64,000 nucleotides of DNA from Lachnospiraceae bacterium. Its GTDB lineage: Bacteria; Bacillota; Clostridia; Lachnospirales; Lachnospiraceae. The translations under genes were made by a program, and so were the position numbers. Location of the stretch: the NCBI GenBank assembly GCA_910575075.1, contig CAJTCY010000016.1:1-64000 (forward strand), given 5' to 3'. Numbering within the stretch: position 1 is the first letter of the stretch; each line of letters opens with the position of its first letter. The notes under the pieces were generated by a model, which was not told the origin of the DNA, did no database searches, and worked only from the letters and a program-made list of their open reading frames with translations. Below are positions 24,575 through 33,217 of the stretch, in pieces.

Positions 24575-24880
24575 CTACTCTAACATGGCAAGGATATCCG
24601 CCTTTGGTCTTGCGCCTGCTGACTGGCTTATGAGTTTTCCATTTTTGATGACAACCAGTGTAGGAATGCTTAAGACGTTGAACTGCTGTGCCAGTTCTGG
24701 TTCCTTATCCACATCAATTTTGCCTACCAGGTATTGCGGATGTTCCTCTGCAATTTCTTCTACAATAGGAGACACCATGCGGCAGGGACCGCACCAGTCA
24801 GCATAGAAATCTAATAACACAGGTTTGCTGTTGTTTACGATCGAATTGAAGTTGTTTTTGTTTACAATAAGTACGGACAT
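24575..24880 (-). CDS. trxA: Thioredoxin, 101 aa
   Basis: Single thioredoxin fold with the redox motif WCGPC (residues ~30-34) in DFYADWCGPCRMV, and the cis-Pro in SIPTLVV (~74). The length is typical. It reduces protein disulfides in the cytoplasm. It is followed upstream on the same strand by a 4Fe-4S membrane protein and a ferredoxin (24935-25722). AAGGAAGG precedes the ATG at 24880. Confidence 0.93.
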   Translation of the reverse strand: MSVLIVNKNNFNSIVNNSKPVLLDFYADWCGPCRMVSPIVEEIAEEHPQYLVGKIDVDKEPELAQQFNVLSIPTLVVIKNGKLISQSAGARPKADILAMLE

Positions 24881-24934
24881 AAGAAATACCTTCCTTTCAT
24901 TATTTGATGATGACTGTAGTATATCATTTTTGGA

Positions 24935-25528
24935 TTAGTGTTTCTGTGACAGAGTCACGTTTTTAGCTTTGCATATAAGCTGCGTCATGGTTCCCATAGG
25001 ACAGTATACGCACCAGGAACGTGGCTTGAATAAGACCATGGTCAGGAATCCAAGCACAGTGGAGGTAAGCATTACGCTGTAGAAACCAAAGGCAAACTGT
25101 GCGGCGCCGTCCGAAAAAAGGGTGCCATGATAGGCCCAGTGCCAGGGAAGCTTGAATGTCCACAGCAGTGTTACGGCAGTACTCAGAGTTCTGGTTCCGT
25201 CGAATACCAGCCAGGTATTCCATAACATGACAAAAAACATTGCAAAAAAGAAAATTAAAAATCCATAGCGGAAATATTTTGACTTCATCCACTTGGGAAT
25301 GTCTTTTTTCCGGGAAAGCCCGAATCTGCCGCCCACAAGGGAGAATAATTGTCCTCTGCCGCAATACTTATTACAGTAGGCTTTATTGCCTTTTATGGCC
25401 GCTATCAAAAGCGGGATGAAAAAGCAGAGAAGGCCCAGCCATGCAAACAGGATATTGAAAAATCCCAGGATCAGATAAGTAAGTGAGACAATCCAAAGGT
25501 AATCATACCATTTCTTTTTTTCTTTCAT
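24935..25528 (-). CDS. 4Fe-4S binding membrane protein (NosR/NapH-like), 197 aa
   Basis: Four to five hydrophobic spans are present, with two Cys groups facing them: YCNKYCGRG (residues ~50) and CVYCPMGTMTQLIC (~175). This is the pattern of polyferredoxin-like NapH/NosR/RnfB-associated membrane proteins that pass electrons across the membrane. The chosen ATG at 25528 (MKEKKKWYDY) overlaps the ferredoxin stop codon as ATGA, indicating translational coupling. With ferredoxin and thioredoxin nearby, a role in reducing an extracytoplasmic or thiol target is plausible but inferred. Confidence 0.75.
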   Translation of the reverse strand: MKEKKKWYDYLWIVSLTYLILGFFNILFAWLGLLCFFIPLLIAAIKGNKAYCNKYCGRGQLFSLVGGRFGLSRKKDIPKWMKSKYFRYGFLIFFFAMFFVMLWNTWLVFDGTRTLSTAVTLLWTFKLPWHWAYHGTLFSDGAAQFAFGFYSVMLTSTVLGFLTMVLFKPRSWCVYCPMGTMTQLICKAKNVTLSQKH

Positions 25529-25722
25529 GCTTCTGTCACCTCCAGTGTAATGATGCTTGCGGGGCATTCTTTTGCGCATTTTCCACATCCAATACATAAT
25601 TCTTTGTCAATATTGGCATAGACGCCATTGGGGATGGCAATTGCATTTCTCGGACAAACTTTTATGCAGCATCCGCAGGCAACACATTCCGAAATACTGA
25701 CAGTTGCTTTTCTTTTTGCCAT
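25525..25722 (-). CDS. 2[4Fe-4S] ferredoxin, 65 aa
   Basis: Two complete cluster motifs occur: CVACGCCIKVCP (residues ~13-24) and CIGCGKCAKECP (~43-54). This is the clostridial low-potential electron carrier arrangement. It overlaps the downstream 4Fe-4S membrane protein by four bases, so the two are made together. Confidence 0.92.
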   Translation of the reverse strand: MAKRKATVSISECVACGCCIKVCPRNAIAIPNGVYANIDKELCIGCGKCAKECPASIITLEVTEA

Positions 25723-25750
25723 AATAAAGCTCCTTTTGTTTTTTATTCAG

Positions 25751-25881
25751 TAGGCAATTGCGAAACTCAGTAATTTTTTGAATTTCATATACAATTCAAA
25801 AAATTTAAGAAGAAATATTTTAGTACAATTGTATAAATTGTATATGAAATTTCGATAATTTGATGGTTTCGCAATTGCCTA
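25751..25881. mobile_element. MITE-like element, copy C (short, 131 bp)
   Basis: Only the terminal ~65 bp from each side remain, joined near AAATATTTTAGTACAATT. The ends are TAGGCAATTGCGAAAC and GTTTCGCAATTGCCTA. A perfect 9-bp target duplication TTTATTCAG flanks it (25742-25750 and 25882-25890). It lies 28 bp upstream of the ferredoxin start codon. Confidence 0.85.
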
Positions 25882-26011
25882 TTTATTCAGTATACAGGGG
25901 AAATTTTTTTTATTCTGTGACGAAGTCACAGGACATGCCGCCTTCAGGCTGCGAAGAAAAATAGGAGACAAAATAATAAAAACGGTATACCAATAAAACT
26001 GAGATATGTGG

Positions 26012-26075
26012 TATAATTTGCCCTGAGAAGGGTTCTTAGGATTCGGGTGCACCCTTTTGACACCCGAATCTTCTT
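26012..26075 (+). ncRNA. Candidate ~55-nt small RNA unit (promoter plus terminator, no ORF)
   Basis: An extended -10 box TGGTATAAT (26009-26017) is followed about 23 bp later by a 10-bp perfect hairpin GATTCGGGTG (26040-26049) with CACCCGAATC (26061-26070) and a short T-rich end. No start codon with a ribosome site lies between. CTTAGG occurs on both sides of the stem. The -35 region is weak, so this is a tentative call. Confidence 0.45.
26040..26075 (+). terminator. Intrinsic terminator-like hairpin
   Basis: A perfect 10-bp stem with an 11-nt loop, followed by TTCTT. It ends the candidate small RNA. Confidence 0.6.
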
Positions 26076-26327
26076 AGGTAATTGCAAATCAATTATTTTT
26101 TGAATTTCATATAAAACTAGTACAACGAATATTAAGTAATTAACATCTTCACTTGCCTAATTGTCCAGCTACTATGTTAGAAAACCTAGCCGTAGCCACC
26201 GCTACGCCGTCGTTTTTCTTCCTTGTATCTGAAACAATTATCCTGCGTGAATATATCAAAGACTTAATTTTCGTTGTACTAGAAGTTAGGAAAATATTTT
26301 ATCGAACAAAAACGAAGAAATGTGAAA
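26075..26327. mobile_element. MITE-like element, copy E (half element interrupted by a second element)
   Basis: The left part (26075-26112) reads TAGGTAATTGC... and then TTTTTTGAATTTCATATA, as in the other copies. After an insertion (26117-26282) the family sequence resumes with AGTTAGGAAAATATTTTATC and then AACGAAGAAATG, matching copy D's AAATATTTTATC...AACGCTAAGAAATG. It ends about 15 bp before the dehydrogenase start codon. The second terminal repeat is missing, as in copy D. Confidence 0.6.
26117..26282. mobile_element. Second small inverted-repeat element, nested in MITE copy E (166 bp)
   Basis: The left end CTAGTACAACGAA... is repeated inverted at the right end ...TTCGTTGTACTAG. The arms are 21 bp with one mismatch (26117-26137 and 26262-26282). 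Inside is a hairpin CGTAGC-CACC-GCTACG (26191-26206). There is no ORF. It interrupts homology between copy E and other family members, so it inserted after the MITE. Confidence 0.6.
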
Positions 26328-26342
26328 GGAATGAAGGAAATT

Positions 26343-27284
26343 ATGAAAATAGTATTTTTAGATGCAAAATCCATTGGAGAGGATATGGATTTGTCTGGGT
26401 ATGAACAATTGGGAGAAGTGGTAAAGTATGATTTTTCTACGCCCTTGGAGGTAGGAAAACGAGTAGAAGACGCAGACGTGATTGTGCTGAACAAAGTTCC
26501 TGTCAATAAGGAAACCATCGGGACAGCAAAAAATCTGAAACTGGTATGTGTTACAGCCACGGGAACCAATAATCTGGATAAGGAATACTTAGACAGCAGG
26601 GGAATTGCCTGGCGGAATGTGGCAGGCTATTCGACAGAATCGGTAGCCCAGCATACCTTCGCCCTGTTGTTCTATCTGTTAGAACATCTGCCCTATTATG
26701 ATGAATATGTGAAATCAGAAAAATACGTAGAGGACCGTATGTTTACTCATTTTGACCGGAAATTCTCAGAGATCAACGGTATGACCTGGGGAATTATCGG
26801 CATGGGAGCTATCGGCAGGCGCGTGGCAGAACTTGCCAGGCTGTTTGGGTGCAGCGTGATTTATTATTCAACCACGGGTAAGAATCATCAACCGGGGTAC
26901 CAGCAGGTATCATTGGAAGAACTGCTGGAAAATTCCGATATTGTATCCGTCCATGCCCCGCTGACAAGCGATACTGAAAATCTCATGGATGAGAAAGCAT
27001 TTTCAAGGATGAAGAAATCAGCGATTTTTCTGAATCTGGGCAGAGGGCCAATTGTGTCAGAACAAGCGCTTGCAGACGCACTGAACCAAGGACAGATTCG
27101 TGCTGCAGGACTGGACGTGCTCTGTGAAGAACCTATGAGCAGCGATAATCCGCTGCGGTTCATCAAGGACAGCGACAGACTGCTGATTACACCTCATATC
27201 GCCTGGGCAAGCGTGGAGGCTCGGACAAGACTGATGGCAATCATCCTGAGGCAGATTGAGGAGTTTTTCCAATTGTCAGATTAA
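26343..27284 (+). CDS. D-isomer-specific 2-hydroxyacid dehydrogenase, 313 aa
   Basis: The NAD-binding Rossmann motif is GMTWGIIGMGAIGRRVAELA (residues ~143-162). The catalytic Arg lies near LNLGRGPIVSE, the Glu in GLDVLCEEP, and the His in LLITPHIAWAS (~284). Together they define the D-2-hydroxyacid dehydrogenase family. It is most like glycerate/hydroxypyruvate reductases by length and motifs, but the substrate cannot be fixed. The ATG at 26343 (MKIVFLDAKS) follows GAAGGAAA. The 3' end overlaps the convergent phospholipase gene by 4 bp. Confidence 0.9.
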   Translation: MKIVFLDAKSIGEDMDLSGYEQLGEVVKYDFSTPLEVGKRVEDADVIVLNKVPVNKETIGTAKNLKLVCVTATGTNNLDKEYLDSRGIAWRNVAGYSTESVAQHTFALLFYLLEHLPYYDEYVKSEKYVEDRMFTHFDRKFSEINGMTWGIIGMGAIGRRVAELARLFGCSVIYYSTTGKNHQPGYQQVSLEELLENSDIVSVHAPLTSDTENLMDEKAFSRMKKSAIFLNLGRGPIVSEQALADALNQGQIRAAGLDVLCEEPMSSDNPLRFIKDSDRLLITPHIAWASVEARTRLMAIILRQIEEFFQLSD

Positions 27285-28243
27285 CTGGGAATTCGGCAGT
27301 CCAGCCCGCTGTGGTAAGAAAGGTTACCCAGTTTTTTCAGCAGAGCGTGTGTTTGCTGCTGTTTTGCCCCTTGGTTAGATTGAGAAAGCAGTCCGTTAAA
27401 GAGTTCGAGAATCTCCAGATAATCCACCTGTGCCTGTTCCAACAGCTCAAAAAAAGAGTTTGTGGAGATTCGGGATTTGTCCCAGGGATTGCGCCAGGGG
27501 GTTTTTAAGATGTTCAGCGGGTCAATGTGGACAGTCTCTGAATCACTGGGTATCAGTGTGGATAACAGAGGATAACCCAGAATGATCTGCTCCAGTCTGC
27601 CCCAAAATTTTTTCTTTCTCCCGGAAGGATCATGCAGCCATTTGGTTCCGAGCTGCATGGAGCGGATAGAAGCATGCATGACAGCATGTGAAATGCTGAG
27701 TTCTGGGTAAGTTTTATGGTTGATGTAATATAGAATAGAGGCAATGGTGCGAAGCTGTAAGCGTGTCAGCAAAATGGTGGAATTCTGCCAGAAAGCTGAT
27801 GGCAGACAGTGTTTGTAAAACTGCAGCAGTTCTGTGTCAATGTCCACTTCCAGACTCATGTGGCAGCCGTGGTAACGGCTGTCTTTTTCTGTAAAATTTG
27901 TTTTCCAGTAAATGTAAGGATGGCAGTGCGTATCCAGAATATAATGTCCCAGAAATCCAGCGATATATGCGTCAGCAATCTGCTGTTCTTTTACATCATG
28001 AAACAATTTCCGGCTGTCTAAAAGATGCCGCAGGAATCTGCCGGTGTGTTCTGTATGAGCCACCGAGCCGATGTTGTTGGCATGAATGGTATAAAATGGA
28101 AGGAAGTAAAAGAATATATCCGGTCCCTGCAGCCCTAAACTGTAAGCTGCGTGCTGGTCTCGTATGATCTGCTTAAAAATGGGATGATTAAGCTGTCGGT
28201 ATGCGTTTACTCCAAACAGGTAATGTGTGGTAAAGCCAGGCAT
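27281..28243 (-). CDS. Zinc-dependent phospholipase C-like protein, 320 aa
   Basis: It begins MPGFTTHYLFGVNAY and has spaced His/Asp residues in the pattern of the bacterial zinc-dependent phospholipase C fold (GPDIFFYF, HTEHTGRFL, AGFLGHYILDTHCHPYIYW). Many are candidate zinc ligands. It has no signal peptide, unlike secreted PlcA-type enzymes, and this family is common in gut Firmicutes with unknown substrates. I start at 28243 because AGAGGA precedes it. Length is normal for the cytoplasmic group. Confidence 0.75.
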   Translation of the reverse strand: MPGFTTHYLFGVNAYRQLNHPIFKQIIRDQHAAYSLGLQGPDIFFYFLPFYTIHANNIGSVAHTEHTGRFLRHLLDSRKLFHDVKEQQIADAYIAGFLGHYILDTHCHPYIYWKTNFTEKDSRYHGCHMSLEVDIDTELLQFYKHCLPSAFWQNSTILLTRLQLRTIASILYYINHKTYPELSISHAVMHASIRSMQLGTKWLHDPSGRKKKFWGRLEQIILGYPLLSTLIPSDSETVHIDPLNILKTPWRNPWDKSRISTNSFFELLEQAQVDYLEILELFNGLLSQSNQGAKQQQTHALLKKLGNLSYHSGLDCRIPS

Positions 28244-28378
28244 AGTAAATCCTCTTTTCTGAAATATAGGGAATGATGGAGCCGCGAAAATATTCTCTTT
28301 CGGCGGCATGTTATAAATATAGTATATCTATTTTTCAGAAATTTTCATAGAGAAAAGAAAAACTTTCGTATTAATTTA

Positions 28379-28407
28379 TTGCATCCATCTGGACAAAAAG
28401 TTATACT
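28379..28407 (+). promoter_or_regulatory. Promoter of the SNF2 helicase gene
   Basis: TTGCAT (28379-28384) and TATACT (28402-28407) are separated by 17 bp, 32 bp before the start codon. Confidence 0.75.
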
Positions 28408-28438
28408 GTATAGATAAATCAGGGGAAAGGACGTATAT

Positions 28439-31400
28439 ATGACAGGGAATGAGCCAAATGCAAAGAAAGATGAGCGTATAAATGTTCATAAAAAAGAGGG
28501 ACCAAAGAAGATGAATCTGGATTCATCCGCAAGCCATGGAATGATGCCGGCACGCAGCAGCAGTTCAGGAGTATCTCTGCTCATGAGACAGTATAAGGAG
28601 AGAGAACGTCTGAATTTGCAGCAGAATCATATCAATGGGACAATAGAACTGGTTCCCCTTTTGAAAATATCTTATGGACAAATACATGTGGAATTTACGA
28701 TTGGAAACAGAAGAAAATATGTGCTGAAAAATACTCAGATTTTTGCGGATGCTTTAAGGCGGGGAGAGCTTGTATCCTACGGGAAAGAACTGGAATTTTA
28801 TCATACGTTGGAAGCGTTTTCAGAAAAGAGCAGGCCGTTAGCGGAGTTTCTTCTGCAGGAGGCAGAGATTCGGAAACTTACAAGCCGAAGCCTGGATTAT
28901 TACGACAATAGAAAGGGGCGCTATATTGCTGTTCACAGCGGAAATATGGACAATTTCTTCCAGGCGCTGGGAACGATGGAATTTGCGGTGGAAATGAACT
29001 ACACACCCAGGAATATGTGGAAGGTATCTTGTGAAACGTGTTCCATGGGAATGGTGATCCGGGGCGCAGAGGGCGGCGTGGTGCTGGAGACAGAGACATT
29101 TTTTTATACCTGTGGAAGAGCGTACCTGTATTTGTGGAAAAAAGGAGAAGTTTTTCCAATACCTGTAGAGCAGGCAAGAGAAATTAAACCTTTCTGGGAG
29201 TATCTGGACAAGTATAAATATGATGAGTTTTTTGTGGACAACGCGGAACTGCCCGTGTTCTGCAGGGAGCTGCTTCCAGTGTTGGAACGCCATTATCTTG
29301 TACACAAGCAGCAGTTTCATGCAGCTGATTATCTGCCGCCCAAACCACAATTCGAAATTTATCTGGATCATCCTGATCTGGAAACGGTGACCTGCGAAAT
29401 GTCCGCAGTCTATGGGGACAGAAAATATAATGTCTTTGAGAAGCCGCGGATGCTGGAAAATCGAGATGAATTGGAAGAATTGAAAGCGAGAGAACAGGTG
29501 AGATTCTGGTTTCAAAATGTAGATCCCCAGAAAAACCAAATGATTCTCGCAGATGATGAAGAACGGCTGTATCAATTTCTTACAGAGGGCATTGCAGAGC
29601 TTTCCATAATCGGCACAGTGTATATCAGTGACACCATGCAAACCATGGAAGTCAGAGAGACGCCCCAGATATCGGTAGGTGTGTCCCTGAAAGGGAATCT
29701 GCTGGAACTGACTATGGAGAGCCCGGAGCTGCCATTGACAGAACTGGTGGAAATTCTGTCAGCATATAAGCGGAGACGTAAATTTTTTCGTCTGAAAGAT
29801 GGCAGTTTTCTTGATATGGAAAAGGGAGGACTGGCAATTCTTTCCCATATACAGGAGGCCACAGGCATATCAGCACAGCAGTGGGGGCAAAAATGCGTAC
29901 CGCTGCCGAAATACCGGGCGTTGTATCTGGATTGTGAGCTGCGGAACCAGAAAGGTTTCTATACAATAAAGGATAAAAGTTTCCGGGCATTGATACGGAA
30001 TATGAAAACGGTGGAAGATAATGATTTTGAGTTGCCCAAATCTCTGGAAATGACATTGCGTGAGTATCAAAAGCAGGGGTTTTTATGGCTGAAAACCTTG
30101 AAAGCAAACGGGTTCGGCGGAGTGCTTGCTGATGATATGGGACTGGGCAAAACAATAGAGGTCATAGCGTTTCTTCTGTCAGAATGGGAAGAAGATAATT
30201 CCTGTTCCCATTTTGCACTCATTGTCTGCCCTTCCTCATTGGTGTATAACTGGAAAAAAGAGATTCAACGGTTTGCGCCCATGCTGCCGGCAGTAGCGGT
30301 GACAGGAACAGCTATGGAGCGGGAAGCTCTGATTGCCAATGCGGGTTCCAGCGAGGTTCTGATTACTTCTTATGAATTGCTGCGCAGGGATCTTGCTTTT
30401 TATGAGAACTGCTGCTTTGGATATGAGATTCTTGATGAGGCACAGTATATTAAGAACCATATCACCAAAGCAGCCAGGGCGGTAAAGGAAATCCGGGCAG
30501 ATTTCAGGGCGGCTCTCACAGGAACACCAATTGAAAACCGTCTCAGCGAATTGTGGAGTATTTTTGATTATCTGATGCCGGGATTTCTCTTTACATATCA
30601 GAGATTCCGCGAAGAACTGGAAATTCCCATCGTCTCTGAGCGTGATGAGGAAGTAAAAGAACGTCTGCGTGATATGATACGTCCTTTTGTTTTGCGCAGG
30701 CTGAAGCAGGATGTGCTGAAGGATCTTCCTGAAAAAATGGAAGAAGCTGTTTTTGCTAAGATGGAAGGAGAGCAGGAGAAACTGTACCGTGCACATGTAC
30801 AGCGGATTCAGATGATGCTTCAGGGGCAGTCAGAGAAAGAGTTTGCCTCACAGAAAATACAGGTGTTATCAGAACTTACAAGACTGAGGCAAATCTGCTG
30901 TGATCCAGCGTTAGTGTACGAAGATTATCAGGATGAATCAGCAAAAAGCACGATGTGTATAGAACTGATTCATAATGCGCTGCAGAGCGGGCATAGAGTG
31001 CTGCTGTTTTCACAATTTACTGCTATGCTGGACAGGCTGCAGCAGAGACTGAAAAAGGAGCATATTTCTTATTTAAGCCTTACCGGGTCTGTCAGTAAGG
31101 AGAAACGCATGGAACTGGTGGAAGAGTTTCAAAACGGACAGGTGCCAGTGTTTTGTATTTCACTAAAGGCTGGCGGAACCGGATTGAATCTGACAGCAGC
31201 GGATATTGTGATTCACTACGATCCCTGGTGGAATATTGCCGTACAAAATCAGGCTACAGACCGTGCATATCGGATTGGACAGAAGAATCCAGTGACAGTT
31301 TATAAGCTGATTGCTCAAAATACCATTGAAGAAAATATTTTGAAGCTGCAGGAGAAAAAAAGCCAGCTGGCGGAACAGCTGTTAGGCAAGGATGGTTTTG

Positions 31401-31447
31401 AGAGCGTGAAATTTACCAGAGAAGAAATGTTGGAATTGCTGGGTTAG
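28439..31447 (+). CDS. SNF2-family helicase, 1002 aa
   Basis: The C-terminal half is a two-lobed SNF2 ATPase: Walker A ADDMGLGKTIEV (residue ~565), a DEAQ box ILDEAQYIKN (~663), motif III TGTPIENR, and helicase lobe 2 with SLKAGGTGLNLTAAD (~906) and DRAYRIGQ. The N-terminal ~530 residues belong to the bacterial SNF2-associated region; the SWIM zinc finger seen in many relatives is not evident. Such proteins move along double-stranded DNA and are linked to RNA polymerase recycling (as RapA) or DNA repair, though the bacterial role is unclear. Neighbours give no clear phage-defence context. GGGGAAAGG precedes the ATG. Confidence 0.9.
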   Translation: MTGNEPNAKKDERINVHKKEGPKKMNLDSSASHGMMPARSSSSGVSLLMRQYKERERLNLQQNHINGTIELVPLLKISYGQIHVEFTIGNRRKYVLKNTQIFADALRRGELVSYGKELEFYHTLEAFSEKSRPLAEFLLQEAEIRKLTSRSLDYYDNRKGRYIAVHSGNMDNFFQALGTMEFAVEMNYTPRNMWKVSCETCSMGMVIRGAEGGVVLETETFFYTCGRAYLYLWKKGEVFPIPVEQAREIKPFWEYLDKYKYDEFFVDNAELPVFCRELLPVLERHYLVHKQQFHAADYLPPKPQFEIYLDHPDLETVTCEMSAVYGDRKYNVFEKPRMLENRDELEELKAREQVRFWFQNVDPQKNQMILADDEERLYQFLTEGIAELSIIGTVYISDTMQTMEVRETPQISVGVSLKGNLLELTMESPELPLTELVEILSAYKRRRKFFRLKDGSFLDMEKGGLAILSHIQEATGISAQQWGQKCVPLPKYRALYLDCELRNQKGFYTIKDKSFRALIRNMKTVEDNDFELPKSLEMTLREYQKQGFLWLKTLKANGFGGVLADDMGLGKTIEVIAFLLSEWEEDNSCSHFALIVCPSSLVYNWKKEIQRFAPMLPAVAVTGTAMEREALIANAGSSEVLITSYELLRRDLAFYENCCFGYEILDEAQYIKNHITKAARAVKEIRADFRAALTGTPIENRLSELWSIFDYLMPGFLFTYQRFREELEIPIVSERDEEVKERLRDMIRPFVLRRLKQDVLKDLPEKMEEAVFAKMEGEQEKLYRAHVQRIQMMLQGQSEKEFASQKIQVLSELTRLRQICCDPALVYEDYQDESAKSTMCIELIHNALQSGHRVLLFSQFTAMLDRLQQRLKKEHISYLSLTGSVSKEKRMELVEEFQNGQVPVFCISLKAGGTGLNLTAADIVIHYDPWWNIAVQNQATDRAYRIGQKNPVTVYKLIAQNTIEENILKLQEKKSQLAEQLLGKDGFESVKFTREEMLELLG

Positions 31448-31488
31448 CGCAGCTTGCATGTATGTGAGGCGCCAATGGGAGGAAGAAT

Positions 31489-32103
31489 ATGGAACTGCTA
31501 TATGGAACTACCAATGAAGGAAAACTGCTTGTTATGAGACGGGTTCTGTCCCCTCTGGGAATTACTGTGACGGGGCTTAAGGATCAGAAAACTGAGATTC
31601 CGGTTGTGCCGGAAACGGGCAATTCTCCCTTGGAGAATGCAAGACTGAAGGCAAAAGCATATTTTAAAGCGTTTCAGATGCCTGTGTTTTCCTGTGATAC
31701 AGGATTATATTTTAAAAATGTGCCGGATGAATTTCAGCCGGGAATTTATGTGCGAAGGCCTTTGGGATATGAGATGACAGATGAAGAGATGACAGAATAC
31801 TATAAAGGACTGGCAGAAAAATTTGGGGATCTGCAGGCGCAGTACCAAAATGCGGTCTGCTTTGTCAAAAGCGCCCGGGAAGTCTACGAAAGTGATGATT
31901 TGCGGCTGTCTGGAACTCCCTTTGTGATTACTTCACAGGCACATTCCAGAAGTCAGCCTGGCTTTCCCCTGGATCGGCTGTCTATTCAGGTTTCCAGCGG
32001 AAAGTACTATTATGACCTTCCAGAACATGCTCAGGATGAAGTGGCTCTGGACGAGGGCATGCGGGAGTTTTTCCAAAGAGCCATCTGTCCTGCCGGTAAA
32101 TAA
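31489..32103 (+). CDS. RdgB/HAM1-like non-canonical purine NTP pyrophosphatase, 204 aa
   Basis: It has the family start LLYGTTNEGKLLVMRRVL (substrate loop, residues ~3-20), followed by ETGNSPLENARLKAKAYF and FSCDTGLYF (catalytic Asp). The end part SGTPFVITS...GFPLDRLSIQ differs from the usual GGFGYDP loop of RdgB, so the specificity may be altered. RdgB removes ITP and XTP from the nucleotide pool. It ends directly against the convergent acyltransferase gene (one-base gap). Confidence 0.75.
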   Translation: MELLYGTTNEGKLLVMRRVLSPLGITVTGLKDQKTEIPVVPETGNSPLENARLKAKAYFKAFQMPVFSCDTGLYFKNVPDEFQPGIYVRRPLGYEMTDEEMTEYYKGLAEKFGDLQAQYQNAVCFVKSAREVYESDDLRLSGTPFVITSQAHSRSQPGFPLDRLSIQVSSGKYYYDLPEHAQDEVALDEGMREFFQRAICPAGK

Positions 32104-32104
32104 T

Positions 32105-33121
32105 TTAAACAAGTTTTTGCAACAGCGGTATCTTTTTTAAAATACTGATGATGATAATACTTTCACAGAGCACCAGAAGATAGATACTTGGAATAGATGC
32201 TAGTGGATGGAAACTGGAAACAGATATGTTACGTCTCTGCCAGAAGTCCAAAACCATAAAATGCAAAAGGTAAATTCCAAACGTACAGTCTGAGAGATAG
32301 GCCAGCGCTTTTGGATATTTGACGTTTCTATTTTTCAGGCATTGAAAAAATATAAAAATGCAGCATGCCTGGATAAAAACTGGCAGAGAAAAATATCCGT
32401 ACAGATATACGCCGGCTTTGCCGTCTCTCAGTGACAGCCATTGATTGCCCAATGCGGACAAAACAGTAGTTATAAAATAGATAAAAGGAGCAAGGACAAG
32501 AAATTTTCTGTTGTAAGTGGCCTGGGATAATATGAAACCCAATGCCATATAGCCCAGATAAGAAATATGGGTTAAATTTATTTTTCCGCACAGTTCCTTT
32601 ATGATCGCAGGACATTCAGGGAGCAGCTGCAGGTTGGTTGTCAAAAGAGTCAGAATAACAAAAAGCATCAGGATATATTTTGGATTCAGACTGCCGCCTT
32701 TGAGAGCATTGTGAACAACAGGAAGAAATAAATAGACAATAATCATTGCCGGGAGAAACCAAAGATGGCCAGGGCCTTTGATGACTCCCACCAGAAAATC
32801 GCTGACATTTTTATAAGTATGGTAAACATGTTGATGCACCAGCTGATACAGAAACGACCAGATAAAGTAAACGTAAATCAGTCTGGATACATTTCTGGAG
32901 ATAAATTTCTTGATATCTAAATGCTCCTTCTCCAAAAACAGAGCGCCGCTGATCATAAAGAAAAGAGGAACTCCTGCCCGCATTGCCATGTCAGTAAAAT
33001 TAAAAAATTTCCATTCAGTAAGAGCAGGATCAATAAACCATCCGGACGCGGCTACATGCAGCATAACGACCATGAGGCAGGCACAGATTCTGCAGAAATC
33101 CAATTCATATCTTCTTGACAT
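32105..33121 (-). CDS. Membrane acyltransferase (OafA/acyltransferase_3 family), 338 aa
   Basis: About ten hydrophobic spans are present. The family start is RRYELDFCRICACLMVVMLH (residues ~3-22), with the conserved His at its end, then WFIDPALTEW and RAGVPLFFMISGALFLEKEH. Such enzymes transfer acyl groups to cell-surface sugars or peptidoglycan. The ATG at 33121 (MSRRYELDF) has an AAGGAGAT site; a longer frame upstream lacks one. There is no sugar-synthesis neighbour, so the target is unknown. Confidence 0.85.
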   Translation of the reverse strand: MSRRYELDFCRICACLMVVMLHVAASGWFIDPALTEWKFFNFTDMAMRAGVPLFFMISGALFLEKEHLDIKKFISRNVSRLIYVYFIWSFLYQLVHQHVYHTYKNVSDFLVGVIKGPGHLWFLPAMIIVYLFLPVVHNALKGGSLNPKYILMLFVILTLLTTNLQLLPECPAIIKELCGKINLTHISYLGYMALGFILSQATYNRKFLVLAPFIYFITTVLSALGNQWLSLRDGKAGVYLYGYFSLPVFIQACCIFIFFQCLKNRNVKYPKALAYLSDCTFGIYLLHFMVLDFWQRRNISVSSFHPLASIPSIYLLVLCESIIIISILKKIPLLQKLV

Positions 33122-33217
33122 AAATGTTATCTCCTTATAATAAAATGCTGTCGCAATCTGTCGAAAAACATATTTTATAAAACGATAACATATCATACGA
33201 TGTTTTTCAATAGAAAT

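Noticed and set aside
28838-30796. Minus-strand ORFs of 267, 147 and 186 codons
   Set aside because: All are antisense to the SNF2 helicase gene and carry no recognisable features.
28439-31447. SNF2 helicase as part of a phage defence island (DISARM-like)
   Set aside because: No methyltransferase, nuclease or other defence gene lies nearby; the neighbours are housekeeping genes.
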